Both the position numbers and the translations under genes were made by a program. A stretch of 6,889 nt of DNA from Pseudomonadota bacterium (GTDB lineage Bacteria; Pseudomonadota; Gammaproteobacteria; Enterobacterales; Enterobacteriaceae). The notes under the pieces were generated by a model. It searched no databases. It was not told where the DNA came from and worked only from the letters and a program-made list of their open reading frames with translations. The stretch is from NCBI GenBank assembly GCA_023425455.1, contig JAFACP010000078.1:1-6889 (forward strand), read 5' to 3'. Of the stretch, positions 1-6,568 are shown piece by piece. Position 1 is the first letter of the stretch; each line of letters begins with the position of its first letter.

Positions 1-1051
1 GCTTATAGGCCAGCTGACGATTATCCAGGCGAATATCATTGAGTTTAAAGTTCTGCGGAATCGACAGATAATCGCCTTTAATTACACCGTAACCAATTAA
101 CATTCCGGCACTGTTCACCATATCGACACCGTCGATAACAAAATTATCGCACCCGTATATCGCCACCGTCGCGTTATCAATTCCCGCCTTTTTACTGAAG
201 TCCGGGGTGATATTGTTGGCCTTTATATTACGGATAATAAAATGTTTACCATTTTCAACATGTACCAGTTGACGACAATTGCTGCCGGTAATATTCGCCA
301 CCACGAAGTTCTTCACGGTTTGCTTTTCCGGGTAGTCATTGTCGTAGGTACTTCCGGCGAGCCCAATGCCGATCCCCCAGTTGATCTTGCCGTTGGTGCA
401 GTTGATATTGTCGATAACGTGGTCGGAGATCAGGATATTGTGGTCATTAATGGCCACATTCCACTCAATTGCGTCTCCCTGCAGGTGGCTAAACCGGCTG
501 TTGGTGATCCGCGCCCCGTCCACCTGGTTGTGAAAGCCCTGGCGCAGGATGGCATAGTTTGCCTGACTGACGCTGATGTTATCGATCAGCAGATTGCGCA
601 TCACCTGCGGTTTTTTACCGCCAATGTAGATCTGCGTCACCGGGCCAAAGCCGCTCATCGCCAGCCCCTGAATAACGCAGTCCGAGCCACGCACATCGAG
701 GGTGATGTTCTCCGTACGCCCTCCCTTCTCGCCGAGCACTTTCGCCCCGTCCTGCAGGACAATACGCCCGCGGCCATTGCCGGTCAGCGCGCCGCGGATC
801 AGCAATGTTTTACCCTGCGGAATAAAAATGGCGGTATTGATGTTCTGACAGCGGAGCCCTGCCGGCACCACCACGGTATCGTTGGCGGCGAAGGCCTGTT
901 TAAAGGCAGCGATCCAGTCCTTATCGCCGTATTCGTTGATATTCGCCGTCCGCCCGCCAGCGGCCCAGGCAACGCGGGATGTCAGCAGCGGGCTTGCCGC
1001 CAGCAGCGAACAGGAGGAGAGAAACGAGCGTCGGGTAATTTTTTTCAGCAT
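1..1051 (-). CDS. wcaM: Colanic acid biosynthesis protein WcaM (3' end outside window)
   Basis: Last gene of the colanic acid operon; its exact role is unresolved. The 350 visible residues run without a stop off the left edge; E. coli WcaM is about 464 residues, so roughly 110 are missing. The N-terminus is a twin-arginine (Tat) type signal: TRRSFL at residues 6-11, a hydrophobic stretch at about 15-24, and AWA at 28-30 as a likely signal peptidase I site. The mature part has recurring short hydrophobic/Asn-rich strands ([44 protein letters not shown]), typical of a right-handed parallel beta-helix as in pectate-lyase-like proteins. Several stretches match E. coli WcaM as I remember it (for example [43 protein letters not shown]). 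The start at 1051 lies 12 bases after the wcaL stop, with GAGG at 1056-1059 spaced 4 bases. Family assignment is firm; periplasmic location is inferred from the signal. GC falls to about 42 % at the left end. Confidence 0.95.
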   Translation of the reverse strand, partial: MLKKITRRSFLSSCSLLAASPLLTSRVAWAAGGRTANINEYGDKDWIAAFKQAFAANDTVVVPAGLRCQNINTAIFIPQGKTLLIRGALTGNGRGRIVLQDGAKVLGEKGGRTENITLDVRGSDCVIQGLAMSGFGPVTQIYIGGKKPQVMRNLLIDNISVSQANYAILRQGFHNQVDGARITNSRFSHLQGDAIEWNVAINDHNILISDHVIDNINCTNGKINWGIGIGLAGSTYDNDYPEKQTVKNFVVANITGSNCRQLVHVENGKHFIIRNIKANNITPDFSKKAGIDNATVAIYGCDNFVIDGVDMVNSAGMLIGYGVIKGDYLSIPQNFKLNDIRLDNRQLAYK

Positions 1052-1063
1052 ACAACCTCGGCG

Positions 1064-2284
1064 TTACAACGTCTGCAGCAGGCTCGCTAACTGGCGATTA
1101 ATCACCTGCTGATTGAATTCTGTTTCCACTTTCTGCCGCGCATTACGCAGCACCGGGGCCAGCGCCTGCGGAGCAATATCGCTGAAGGTCGCCAGCCTGT
1201 CGGCAAGGGCAACCGGGTTATTTTCCGGCACCAGCCAGCCGGAATGCTCAGAGGTAATCAGCTCCGGAATACCGCTGTGCAACGTCGAGACCACCGGAAT
1301 ACCCACCGCCATCGCCTCCATCAGCGCCACCGGAATACCCTCCATATCGCCATCGGCGCCGGTGACGGAGGGCAGCAGAAACACATCCGCCTCGTCGAGC
1401 AGGGTTTTTACCTCATGGCTGGGTTTAAAGCCCGGCATCTCGACATAGCCCTCAAGCTGGTACTGTTCAATCAGCGTACGCAGGCGCCGCTCCCAGGGGC
1501 CAATCCCCAGAATGCGGTAGTGAAAATCAACGCCGCGCGCCTTCAGCTGACGGCAGGCTTCAATGGCCACATGCAGCCCTTTTTTCTCGGTCAGGCGTGC
1601 CACCGAGATAATTTGCAGCGGTTTCCCCGGCACCTTCACCGGGCGCTGGGTAAAGCGATCCATATCGACCCCCATCCGCGAGACGGTAATTTTCTCCCCC
1701 GGGCAGCCCATGGTCTTCAGACGCCCGGCCCACAGTTCGCTGATGGGCAGCATCATGTCGCCGCGGCGAAACAGCTGCTGGTACTCCGGGGTGTAGTGGT
1801 CCAGCACCGCGTGGCTGGAGATATCAATGCCGTGAAAAATGGTCGCAATTTTGCCGTCAATAACCCCCAGCTCGCGCAGCTTGGCGGCGGTCACGCCCGC
1901 CGGGCCAAAGTGGGCGATAAACACGTCAGCGCGATATGACCGCGACGTTTGCCCGCAAATCGCAGAGAGGATCAGATTGCGCGACTCAGCGCCATAGCGC
2001 GGGACGTTGAGCGCTCGCCACGTCGCCGGGCGATGAAGCCCGCGCAGCGTCTGACGGGCGCGGTGGCGCAGCTTGCTTAGCCGCCCGTCGGGTTCATCCT
2101 GCAGCCAGCGGGTTTTCGCCTCCAGCCCGTAGCGGGTATACGCCGCATGGGTGTTCTGCGTATCGCCCTTTTGCAGGGCGATAATCTCGACCTCGTACCC
2201 CATGTCGATAAACGCGGTGATCTGGTTCAGGACAAACGTTTCTGACGACAGCGGAAATTTCAGTAAGAAGAAACCAACCTTCAT
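1064..2284 (-). CDS. wcaL: Colanic acid glycosyltransferase WcaL (GT4 family)
   Basis: Cytoplasmic or membrane-associated glycosyltransferase that adds a sugar to the undecaprenyl-diphosphate-linked colanic acid unit; from the literature as I recall it, WcaL is assigned as a galactosyltransferase for the side chain. The 406 residues equal the E. coli length. It has a GT-B fold: the N-terminal acceptor half begins MKVGFFLLKFPLSSETFVLN and carries FHGIDIS at 150-156. The C-terminal nucleotide-sugar half starts near 223 with ISVARLTEKKG (226-236), where R230 and the K234/K235 pair fit the donor-phosphate site. The GT4 signature E-x7-E is E315 and E323 within MEGIPVALMEAMA, followed by GIPVVST and GIPELI. 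The start ATG overlaps the wcaK stop as ATGA (2281-2284), and a purine-rich ribosome site lies inside the end of wcaK, so translation is probably coupled. It is complete, with no frameshift. The linkage formed cannot be read from the sequence. Confidence 0.96.
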   Translation of the reverse strand: MKVGFFLLKFPLSSETFVLNQITAFIDMGYEVEIIALQKGDTQNTHAAYTRYGLEAKTRWLQDEPDGRLSKLRHRARQTLRGLHRPATWRALNVPRYGAESRNLILSAICGQTSRSYRADVFIAHFGPAGVTAAKLRELGVIDGKIATIFHGIDISSHAVLDHYTPEYQQLFRRGDMMLPISELWAGRLKTMGCPGEKITVSRMGVDMDRFTQRPVKVPGKPLQIISVARLTEKKGLHVAIEACRQLKARGVDFHYRILGIGPWERRLRTLIEQYQLEGYVEMPGFKPSHEVKTLLDEADVFLLPSVTGADGDMEGIPVALMEAMAVGIPVVSTLHSGIPELITSEHSGWLVPENNPVALADRLATFSDIAPQALAPVLRNARQKVETEFNQQVINRQLASLLQTL

Positions 2285-2294
2285 TTCCCCTCCC
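2281..2294 (-). promoter_or_regulatory. wcaK/wcaL ATGA overlap with internal ribosome binding site
   Basis: The wcaK stop (TGA) and the wcaL start (ATG) share ATGA at 2281-2284. The last codons of wcaK provide GGGAGGGG (2287-2294), a strong purine-rich ribosome site whose GGAGG core ends 4 bases before the ATG. Together this fixes the wcaL start and suggests that ribosomes finishing wcaK re-initiate on wcaL. Confidence 0.85.
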
Positions 2295-3561
2295 GGACGC
2301 GATCAAGTACCGATTTCACCATCTCTGCGCCCTTCTCACGCTCGGCTTTCACCGCCACGGCCAGGCGTTCATTAATGGCAGGTAACTGACCCAGGGTGTC
2401 CCCCACCATCGCGCCGAGCGAGCCATCCAGCAGGTGACGAATATCCACCGCCATCTCCGGCATGCCGAGCTGCTGCATAATGCCTGCCGACTTGTGCTCA
2501 TAGTTGATGGCTATCGCCGGGGTGCCAAAGTTCATCGAGATAATCGCCGAGTGCAGACGCGTGCCCACGGTCAGTTCGCAGGCCGACAGCAGCTTGCCCA
2601 TCTCCAGATCGTTGAGCTCATCCATCACCACGTGGTAGCGCGACGGGTCGTTCACAAGGTGACGCAGATTAAGCGCCACCATCCGGTCATCTTTGTTGTA
2701 GCTGTCGATACCGGTGCAGGTGGAGAGCGCCAGTACCTGATAGCCGCTGTCCAGCACCCGGTTCACCACGTCGGCAAAGGCCTGCTCATACGCCGCCTGG
2801 GTGGTCCCCAGCCGCTTGTCGAACGGCGCCAGCTCGCGCAGGGTGATGGCCACGGTTTTCTGTTTTTCGGCGACCTCCAGCCAGTGCTGTACGGCGTAGT
2901 CCGGCTGGAATTGCTCATCCTGATGATCCACCAGCCACGCGGTGTCAACGCCGTGCTCCACTCTGCTTGTGTCGATATCGCTACGCTTCATCATCTCAAG
3001 GCTAACGGACTCGCGCAGGATCAGCGCGTCGCAGTGGCCAAACACGTAGTTTGCCAGCTGGTTAAACTGCGGATCCTGGAACGGTCCCACGCTGTGACCA
3101 ATCATAAACAGCGGTTTTTTCGCCATAAACGTACACAGCGCATGCTCAAACTGTGGCACGCCGTAGAGATCGACGAAGAACGAGCCGCCGACCTGAATAA
3201 TGGCGTCATAGCCGCAGAGCAGGCGAACAAAGTCGGTAAACCCCTGAGCGATGGCGATATTGCGCAGCTTGCCGGTGTCCGTCACCCGGGACAGCAGCAC
3301 CTGGTGCTGATAGCGGCGGCGCAGCACCTTCTTCACCCGCCCCATCACCCCGGCGGCATTATTGTGTTGCTTCATCTGGCTGTACAGCGGGTCCCCCATT
3401 ACCGGGCGGTTCAGCAGCCAGGATGAGCTGACCGGATAACGGCTCATCACATCAACGTCAGTCTCAGGCGCAAGGGTGTTAATCGCATCCAGTAAGCCCC
3501 GCAAAATGGCGCTGTCGCCACGGTTACCGCAGGTATGGTTGCCAAGAATCAGTAATTTCAT
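2281..3561 (-). CDS. wcaK: Colanic acid polysaccharide pyruvyl transferase WcaK
   Basis: Member of the polysaccharide pyruvyl transferase family. It is the best candidate for adding the pyruvate ketal, from phosphoenolpyruvate, to the terminal galactose of the colanic acid side chain. The 426 residues match E. coli WcaK. Visible family features: GNRGDSAIL at 12-20, a loop typical of the family N-terminus; QVGGSFFVD at 123-131; GHSVGPF at 155-161; RES at 183-185; and GTRLHSAI at 333-340 with R335 and H337, the conserved Arg/His pair of the second domain, followed by NYEHKS at 353-358. There is no signal peptide or membrane segment, so it is cytosolic. It is separated from wzxC by 85 bases holding a palindromic repeat, has its own AAGAGGT ribosome site, and overlaps wcaL by 4 bases. 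Family membership is clear; the reaction is inferred from family and operon, since the operon shows no other pyruvyl transferase in this window. Confidence 0.95.
   Translation of the reverse strand: MKLLILGNHTCGNRGDSAILRGLLDAINTLAPETDVDVMSRYPVSSSWLLNRPVMGDPLYSQMKQHNNAAGVMGRVKKVLRRRYQHQVLLSRVTDTGKLRNIAIAQGFTDFVRLLCGYDAIIQVGGSFFVDLYGVPQFEHALCTFMAKKPLFMIGHSVGPFQDPQFNQLANYVFGHCDALILRESVSLEMMKRSDIDTSRVEHGVDTAWLVDHQDEQFQPDYAVQHWLEVAEKQKTVAITLRELAPFDKRLGTTQAAYEQAFADVVNRVLDSGYQVLALSTCTGIDSYNKDDRMVALNLRHLVNDPSRYHVVMDELNDLEMGKLLSACELTVGTRLHSAIISMNFGTPAIAINYEHKSAGIMQQLGMPEMAVDIRHLLDGSLGAMVGDTLGQLPAINERLAVAVKAEREKGAEMVKSVLDRVREGK
2928..2935 (-). other. Chi octamer (GCTGGTGG) within wcaK
   Basis: Second exact minus-strand Chi octamer, in coding sequence for the LVDHQ region of WcaK. 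Same orientation as the one in wzxC. Confidence 0.5.
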
Positions 3562-3565
3562 ATTG

Positions 3566-3572
3566 ACCTCTT
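3566..3572 (-). promoter_or_regulatory. Ribosome binding site of wcaK
   Basis: On the minus strand AAGAGGT is followed by CAAT and the wcaK ATG. wcaK therefore has its own ribosome site downstream of the palindromic repeat and does not depend on coupling to wzxC, whose stop is 85 bases away. Confidence 0.75.
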
Positions 3573-3583
3573 AAAGGGGTTCT

Positions 3584-3639
3584 CGATGCATCGGGTGCGG
3601 CCTGACGCCTGCACCCCGGCCCTCGCCCGCAGACGAGGG
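3584..3639 (-). repeat. REP-type extragenic palindromic repeat in the wzxC-wcaK spacer
   Basis: Most of the 85-base spacer is inverted repeats. First, GGGTGC (3593-3598) pairs with GCACCC (3611-3616), and GGC (3599-3601) continues with GCC (3607-3609) around loop CTGAC, with one bulged base at 3610. Second, CCCTCG (3620-3625) pairs perfectly with CGAGGG (3634-3639) over an 8-base loop. A 10-bp perfect palindrome CGATGCATCG (3584-3593) adjoins them. Read on the minus strand, the segment GCGAGGGCCGGGGTG followed by GTCAGGCCGCACC closely resembles a dispersed palindromic element I remember as common between genes in Enterobacter, Klebsiella and Citrobacter, related to E. coli REP sequences. No U-run follows either stem, so it is not an intrinsic terminator. 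It may protect mRNA 3' ends or lower expression of wcaK-wcaL-wcaM relative to wzxC; that is inference. Confidence 0.65.
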
Positions 3640-3646
3640 TGAATGT

Positions 3647-5125
3647 CTAGCCTGCGCGGAGCAGCGTTTTCATCTTTTCACTACGGCAAAACTGGCGCTT
3701 CATCTCCACCACCAGCGGATTGCGTGACAGCACCAGCATCACGGCGAACGCCAGCGCGCCTGCGGCTACCTGCGCCGCCAGCAGCACCGCCAGCGGCAGA
3801 TGGCCGTTCAGCGCCACGCCGAGGCCATAGCTCACCGCAAGCGTCGGTAAAGAGAGATACAGCGGCAGCCAGAGGCTGAGAATGTACTCACGGTAGCTGG
3901 AGCCCAGCACCGGCTTTATCATCACGAAGTAGCTCAACACGGTATTGATTATCTGCACCAGCAAAAAGCCGAGGGTGACGCCGATAGCCCCGGCCAGATG
4001 CCCGCCGACGATAATCGCCGGAATAAACAGACAGGTTTTGAACACGTTGAACTTAAAGCTGATATCCACCCGCGCTTTCGCCATCAGCAGCGAGCCGATC
4101 GGGTTGCCGACCGAGCGCAAAAGCCCCACCACACACAGCAGCTGCAGGATCGGGATAATGCTGTTCCACTTGTCGCCAAACACCAGCGGCACCACGTTGG
4201 CCGAGACCACCATCAGCCCCAGCAGTACCGGAAAGTTGATAATTCCCACCACCGAGAGCAGCTTGTAGAAGTTGACGCGCAGCTTGTCGGTATCGTCCTG
4301 AATTTTGGCGAAGGCCGGGAACAGCACCCGCGTAATGATCGGGTTGAGCTTCATTGGCGGGACCACCGCCACGTTGTAGGCCAGGTTGTAGCCGCCCGCC
4401 ACGCTGGCGCCCAGAATACGCGCCAGCACCAGCGTGGAGAGGTTGGTATTCACGTAGTTGATGATGCTGTCCGCGGTCAGCCACGCGCCAAAACGCAGGT
4501 TAGAGGAGACTGAAGCCAGCGAGAAGTGCAGCCCCGGACGGTAAATCTTGCGACCAAAGTAGCCGAACAGCAGCGTACGCACGGTTGCGTTAACCAGGTA
4601 GCCGAGAATCGCGGTTAACGCCAGCGGCCAGAAATGCGCGCTCACCACCGTGAAGGTGAAGCCCGCCAGCACCGCGCTGGTCTCAATCATGCCAATCTTG
4701 TTGAACTCCAGCTCCTTTTGCATCAGCGCGCGGAACTGCTGACCATGCGGGATCACCACAAAAGCAAACGACAGGGTGCGCATCAGCGGCGCCAGGTCCG
4801 GGTTGTGCAGGACGCTGGCAATGGTATCGCTCAGCAGAAAGACCAGCACAAATACGCTGACCCCAAGGCCGACGTTCAGCCAGTAGAGCGTGGTCAGCTC
4901 CAGCTGGCTAATCGTTTTGCGCTGGATAATCGAGTTGGCGATACCAAAATCAGACAGCGTATCGGCCAGGGCGATAATCACCAGCGACACGGTCAGCAGG
5001 CCGAACTGGTGATTATCGATAATGCGCGCCAGCACCGTCATCTGCACCAGTCCCAGGCCGATGATGACAATGGTTGCCATTGCCGACCACTTGGCGCCGC
5101 TGATGGTTTTTTCACGTAAGCTCAT
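3647..5125 (-). CDS. wzxC: Colanic acid lipid-linked repeat-unit flippase WzxC
   Basis: Inner-membrane Wzx-type flippase of the MOP/MATE-like superfamily (polysaccharide transport branch). It moves the undecaprenyl-diphosphate-linked colanic acid unit from the cytoplasmic to the periplasmic face for Wzy-dependent polymerisation. It is 492 residues from the ATG at 5125, the E. coli length and start (MSLREKTISGAKWS). A TTG 24 bases further upstream in frame would give 500 residues but would lie inside wcaJ, so I prefer the ATG. The protein is almost entirely hydrophobic helices (for example about 15-34, 43-64, 80-100, 150-178, 290-315, 322-338, 365-400, 413-435, 443-466), consistent with 12 or more segments. 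The loop HGQQFRALMQKELEFNKIGM (127-146), the RFGAWLTADSIINY stretch (211-224) and the basic C-terminal tail (KRQFCRSEKMK) agree with E. coli WzxC as remembered. Only one base separates it from the wcaJ stop and no clear Shine-Dalgarno sequence is present, pointing to coupled translation. Confidence 0.96.
   Translation of the reverse strand: MSLREKTISGAKWSAMATIVIIGLGLVQMTVLARIIDNHQFGLLTVSLVIIALADTLSDFGIANSIIQRKTISQLELTTLYWLNVGLGVSVFVLVFLLSDTIASVLHNPDLAPLMRTLSFAFVVIPHGQQFRALMQKELEFNKIGMIETSAVLAGFTFTVVSAHFWPLALTAILGYLVNATVRTLLFGYFGRKIYRPGLHFSLASVSSNLRFGAWLTADSIINYVNTNLSTLVLARILGASVAGGYNLAYNVAVVPPMKLNPIITRVLFPAFAKIQDDTDKLRVNFYKLLSVVGIINFPVLLGLMVVSANVVPLVFGDKWNSIIPILQLLCVVGLLRSVGNPIGSLLMAKARVDISFKFNVFKTCLFIPAIIVGGHLAGAIGVTLGFLLVQIINTVLSYFVMIKPVLGSSYREYILSLWLPLYLSLPTLAVSYGLGVALNGHLPLAVLLAAQVAAGALAFAVMLVLSRNPLVVEMKRQFCRSEKMKTLLRAG
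3709..3716 (-). other. Chi octamer (GCTGGTGG) within wzxC
   Basis: CCACCAGC on the plus strand reads as the RecBCD Chi sequence GCTGGTGG on the minus strand, in the direction of transcription. The octamer match is exact. Activity assumes an E. coli-type RecBCD enzyme, which is usual in Enterobacterales. Confidence 0.5.
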
Positions 5126-5126
5126 C

Positions 5127-6521
5127 TTAGTACGCCGCTTTGTTAACAAAACCTTTGAAGATGGTCAGAAAAACGATTTTGATATCGAACCACAGGCTCC
5201 ACTCGCGAATGTACTCGAGGTCGAACTCAATGCGTTTTTCCATTTTCTCCAGCGTGTCGGTCTCGCCACGCCAGCCGTTAATCTGCGCCCAGCCGGTAAT
5301 GCCCGGCTTCACCTTATGGCGCAGCATGTAGCCCTCAATCAGCGAACGGTACTGCTCGTTGTGGGCCACCGCGTGCGGACGTGGGCCGACAATCGACATC
5401 CCGCCGGTGAAGACGTTGATAAACTGCGGCAGCTCATCGAGCGAGGTACGGCGCAGGAAGTTACCCACCCGCGTCACGCGCGGATCGTTCTGCGTCGCCT
5501 GGGTCACCACGCTGGCGTTCTCCATCACCTTCATCGAGCGAAATTTCCACACCATGATCGGCTTGCCGTCCATGCCGTAGCGCGTCTGGCGGAAGATGAC
5601 GGGGCCGGGCGAGCTGAGCTTCACCGCCAGCGCAATACAGCACAGCACCGGGGAGATAAGCAGCAGGATAAGCGTCGACAGGACAATGTCTTCCGCGCGC
5701 TTCAGCAGCCGGTTAATGCCCGAGAGCGGCGTGTCATACAGGGGAACGACGGGAACACCGTTCACCTCTTCAACCCGCGAGTGGAGAATATTGAAGGTGA
5801 AAACGTCGGGGATCAGAATCACCGAACAGGTAGTATCGGCAAGCTCACGCACCAGCGATTTAATGCAGGATTCATCTTTCATCTGCATCGCGATATAGAC
5901 ATTGTGAATTTTGCCCGCTTTGGCATCGTCAATCAGCTGCTCGTAATTGCCGGCCCAGTCAGCAGAGACCCCGCCCGGCTTTGCGTCGTGGTAGATCCCT
6001 ACCACCTCAAAGCCCAGCCACGGCTCTTTGCGGAAGCTGTCAAGCAGCACCTGTCCGACCGCTAAATCGCCGGCCACGGCGACATAGCGTTGGTTATAAC
6101 CCCGGTTACGCAGCCAGCCAGCGCCGAAGCGGATCAACGAGCGACAGACCACCATGCCGACGCTGGTGAGCAGATACCAGCTCAGGTAGGTCAGCAGCCG
6201 GGTATCAAAATCATGACTGAAGGCCACCAGTCCGGCGCTGAAAATCAGGCTTAAGGTCCAGTTCTGCAGCAGCAGCATCAGTTCGGTGGTGATCTTCACG
6301 CCGCGCCACGAGCGGTAGAAATCGGTCATTCCGCCGATCATCTGAAACACCACCAGCGTCATCAACGCCATGAGTAAATGCATGTAGAGGAAAGACTGGC
6401 CGCTTATCCAGCACACGGCCCACAGTCCGCCAACCATGATGGTGATGTCTGAAAAACGCTGCACCATAGAGATTAACGATGCATTGGTTCTCGCTCGTTC
6501 GCGCTTTTTTAGAGTTGTCAT
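5127..6521 (-). CDS. wcaJ: Undecaprenyl-phosphate glucose-1-phosphate transferase WcaJ
   Basis: Initiating enzyme of colanic acid synthesis: transfers glucose-1-phosphate from UDP-glucose to undecaprenyl phosphate at the inner membrane. It is 464 residues, the E. coli length, and belongs to the large polyprenyl-phosphate hexose-1-phosphate transferases. Four N-terminal hydrophobic segments lie near 22-40, 44-64, 86-102 and 109-127. A soluble nucleotide-binding-like domain begins near VAVAGDLAVGQ (147-157). A fifth hydrophobic segment (about 276-299) contains the SPV break at P291; in this family it forms a helix-break-helix that enters the membrane from the cytoplasmic side only. The catalytic domain carries KFRSM (326-330), LRRTSLDELPQ (356-366, with the D362-E363 pair), GPRP (379-382) and KPGITGWAQINGWRGET (405-421). 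The ATG at 6521 is preceded by AGGA (6528-6531) at 6 bases. It follows cpsG after 47 bases that include a hairpin. All key residues are intact, so the product should be active. Confidence 0.97.
   Translation of the reverse strand: MTTLKKRERARTNASLISMVQRFSDITIMVGGLWAVCWISGQSFLYMHLLMALMTLVVFQMIGGMTDFYRSWRGVKITTELMLLLQNWTLSLIFSAGLVAFSHDFDTRLLTYLSWYLLTSVGMVVCRSLIRFGAGWLRNRGYNQRYVAVAGDLAVGQVLLDSFRKEPWLGFEVVGIYHDAKPGGVSADWAGNYEQLIDDAKAGKIHNVYIAMQMKDESCIKSLVRELADTTCSVILIPDVFTFNILHSRVEEVNGVPVVPLYDTPLSGINRLLKRAEDIVLSTLILLLISPVLCCIALAVKLSSPGPVIFRQTRYGMDGKPIMVWKFRSMKVMENASVVTQATQNDPRVTRVGNFLRRTSLDELPQFINVFTGGMSIVGPRPHAVAHNEQYRSLIEGYMLRHKVKPGITGWAQINGWRGETDTLEKMEKRIEFDLEYIREWSLWFDIKIVFLTIFKGFVNKAAY
6350..6357 (-). 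other. Chi octamer (GCTGGTGG) within wcaJ
   Basis: Third exact minus-strand Chi octamer, in the part of wcaJ coding for the second hydrophobic segment (TLVVFQ). I found none on the plus strand by eye. Confidence 0.5.
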
Positions 6522-6527
6522 CGTTGT

Positions 6528-6531
6528 TCCT
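6528..6531 (-). promoter_or_regulatory. Ribosome binding site of wcaJ
   Basis: AGGA lies 6 bases upstream of the ATG at 6521 on the minus strand and supports this start, which gives the 464-residue length usual for WcaJ. It sits just outside the spacer hairpin, so the hairpin need not block it. Confidence 0.7.
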
Positions 6532-6541
6532 GTTTTCGGTT

Positions 6542-6562
6542 CCCCCTCCCGTCAGGAGGGGG
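6542..6562 (-). other. Perfect 8-bp hairpin in the cpsG-wcaJ spacer
   Basis: CCCCCTCC (6542-6549) and GGAGGGGG (6555-6562) are exact inverted repeats around a 5-base loop (6550-6554). In the transcript the stem forms 6 bases after the cpsG stop and ends 20 bases before the wcaJ ATG, upstream of its AGGA ribosome site. The downstream bases are AACCGAAAAC, so there is no U-tract and this is not a standard intrinsic terminator. The 3' arm contains GGGAGGGGG, which itself looks like a strong Shine-Dalgarno sequence and would be hidden by the stem, though it lies too far from the ATG to serve wcaJ well. A role in mRNA stability or in setting wcaJ levels relative to the sugar-nucleotide genes is possible but not shown. 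Confidence 0.6.
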
Positions 6563-6568
6563 CAATGA

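Noticed and set aside
1001..1051. Possible lipobox LSSC at residues 11-14 of WcaM
   Set aside because: The cysteine comes directly after the twin arginines, before the hydrophobic core instead of after it, so it cannot be a lipoprotein cleavage site. The AWA site near residue 30 fits better.
242..1090. Open frame of 282 codons on the plus strand at the left end
   Set aside because: It lies antisense to wcaM, whose minus-strand translation matches the WcaM family throughout.
2434..3426. Long open frame (330 codons) on the plus strand opposite wcaK
   Set aside because: It is fully antisense to wcaK, and its His/Val/Gln-rich translation resembles the other shadow frames. The wcaK frame carries all the family motifs.
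5126..5149. Upstream TTG start for wzxC giving 500 residues
   Set aside because: It would overlap wcaJ by 23 bases and add eight residues not present in E. coli WzxC. The ATG at 5125 gives the usual 492 residues.
5022..6065. Long open frame (347 codons) on the plus strand opposite wcaJ
   Set aside because: It lies antisense to a clearly real gene and its product is rich in His, Arg and Gln with no recognisable motif, as expected for the shadow of GC-rich coding sequence. No ribosome site or promoter was seen.
6542..6562. Intrinsic terminator between cpsG and wcaJ
   Set aside because: The stem is followed by AACCGAAAAC in the transcript, with no run of U, and the operon clearly continues into wcaJ with co-directional genes.
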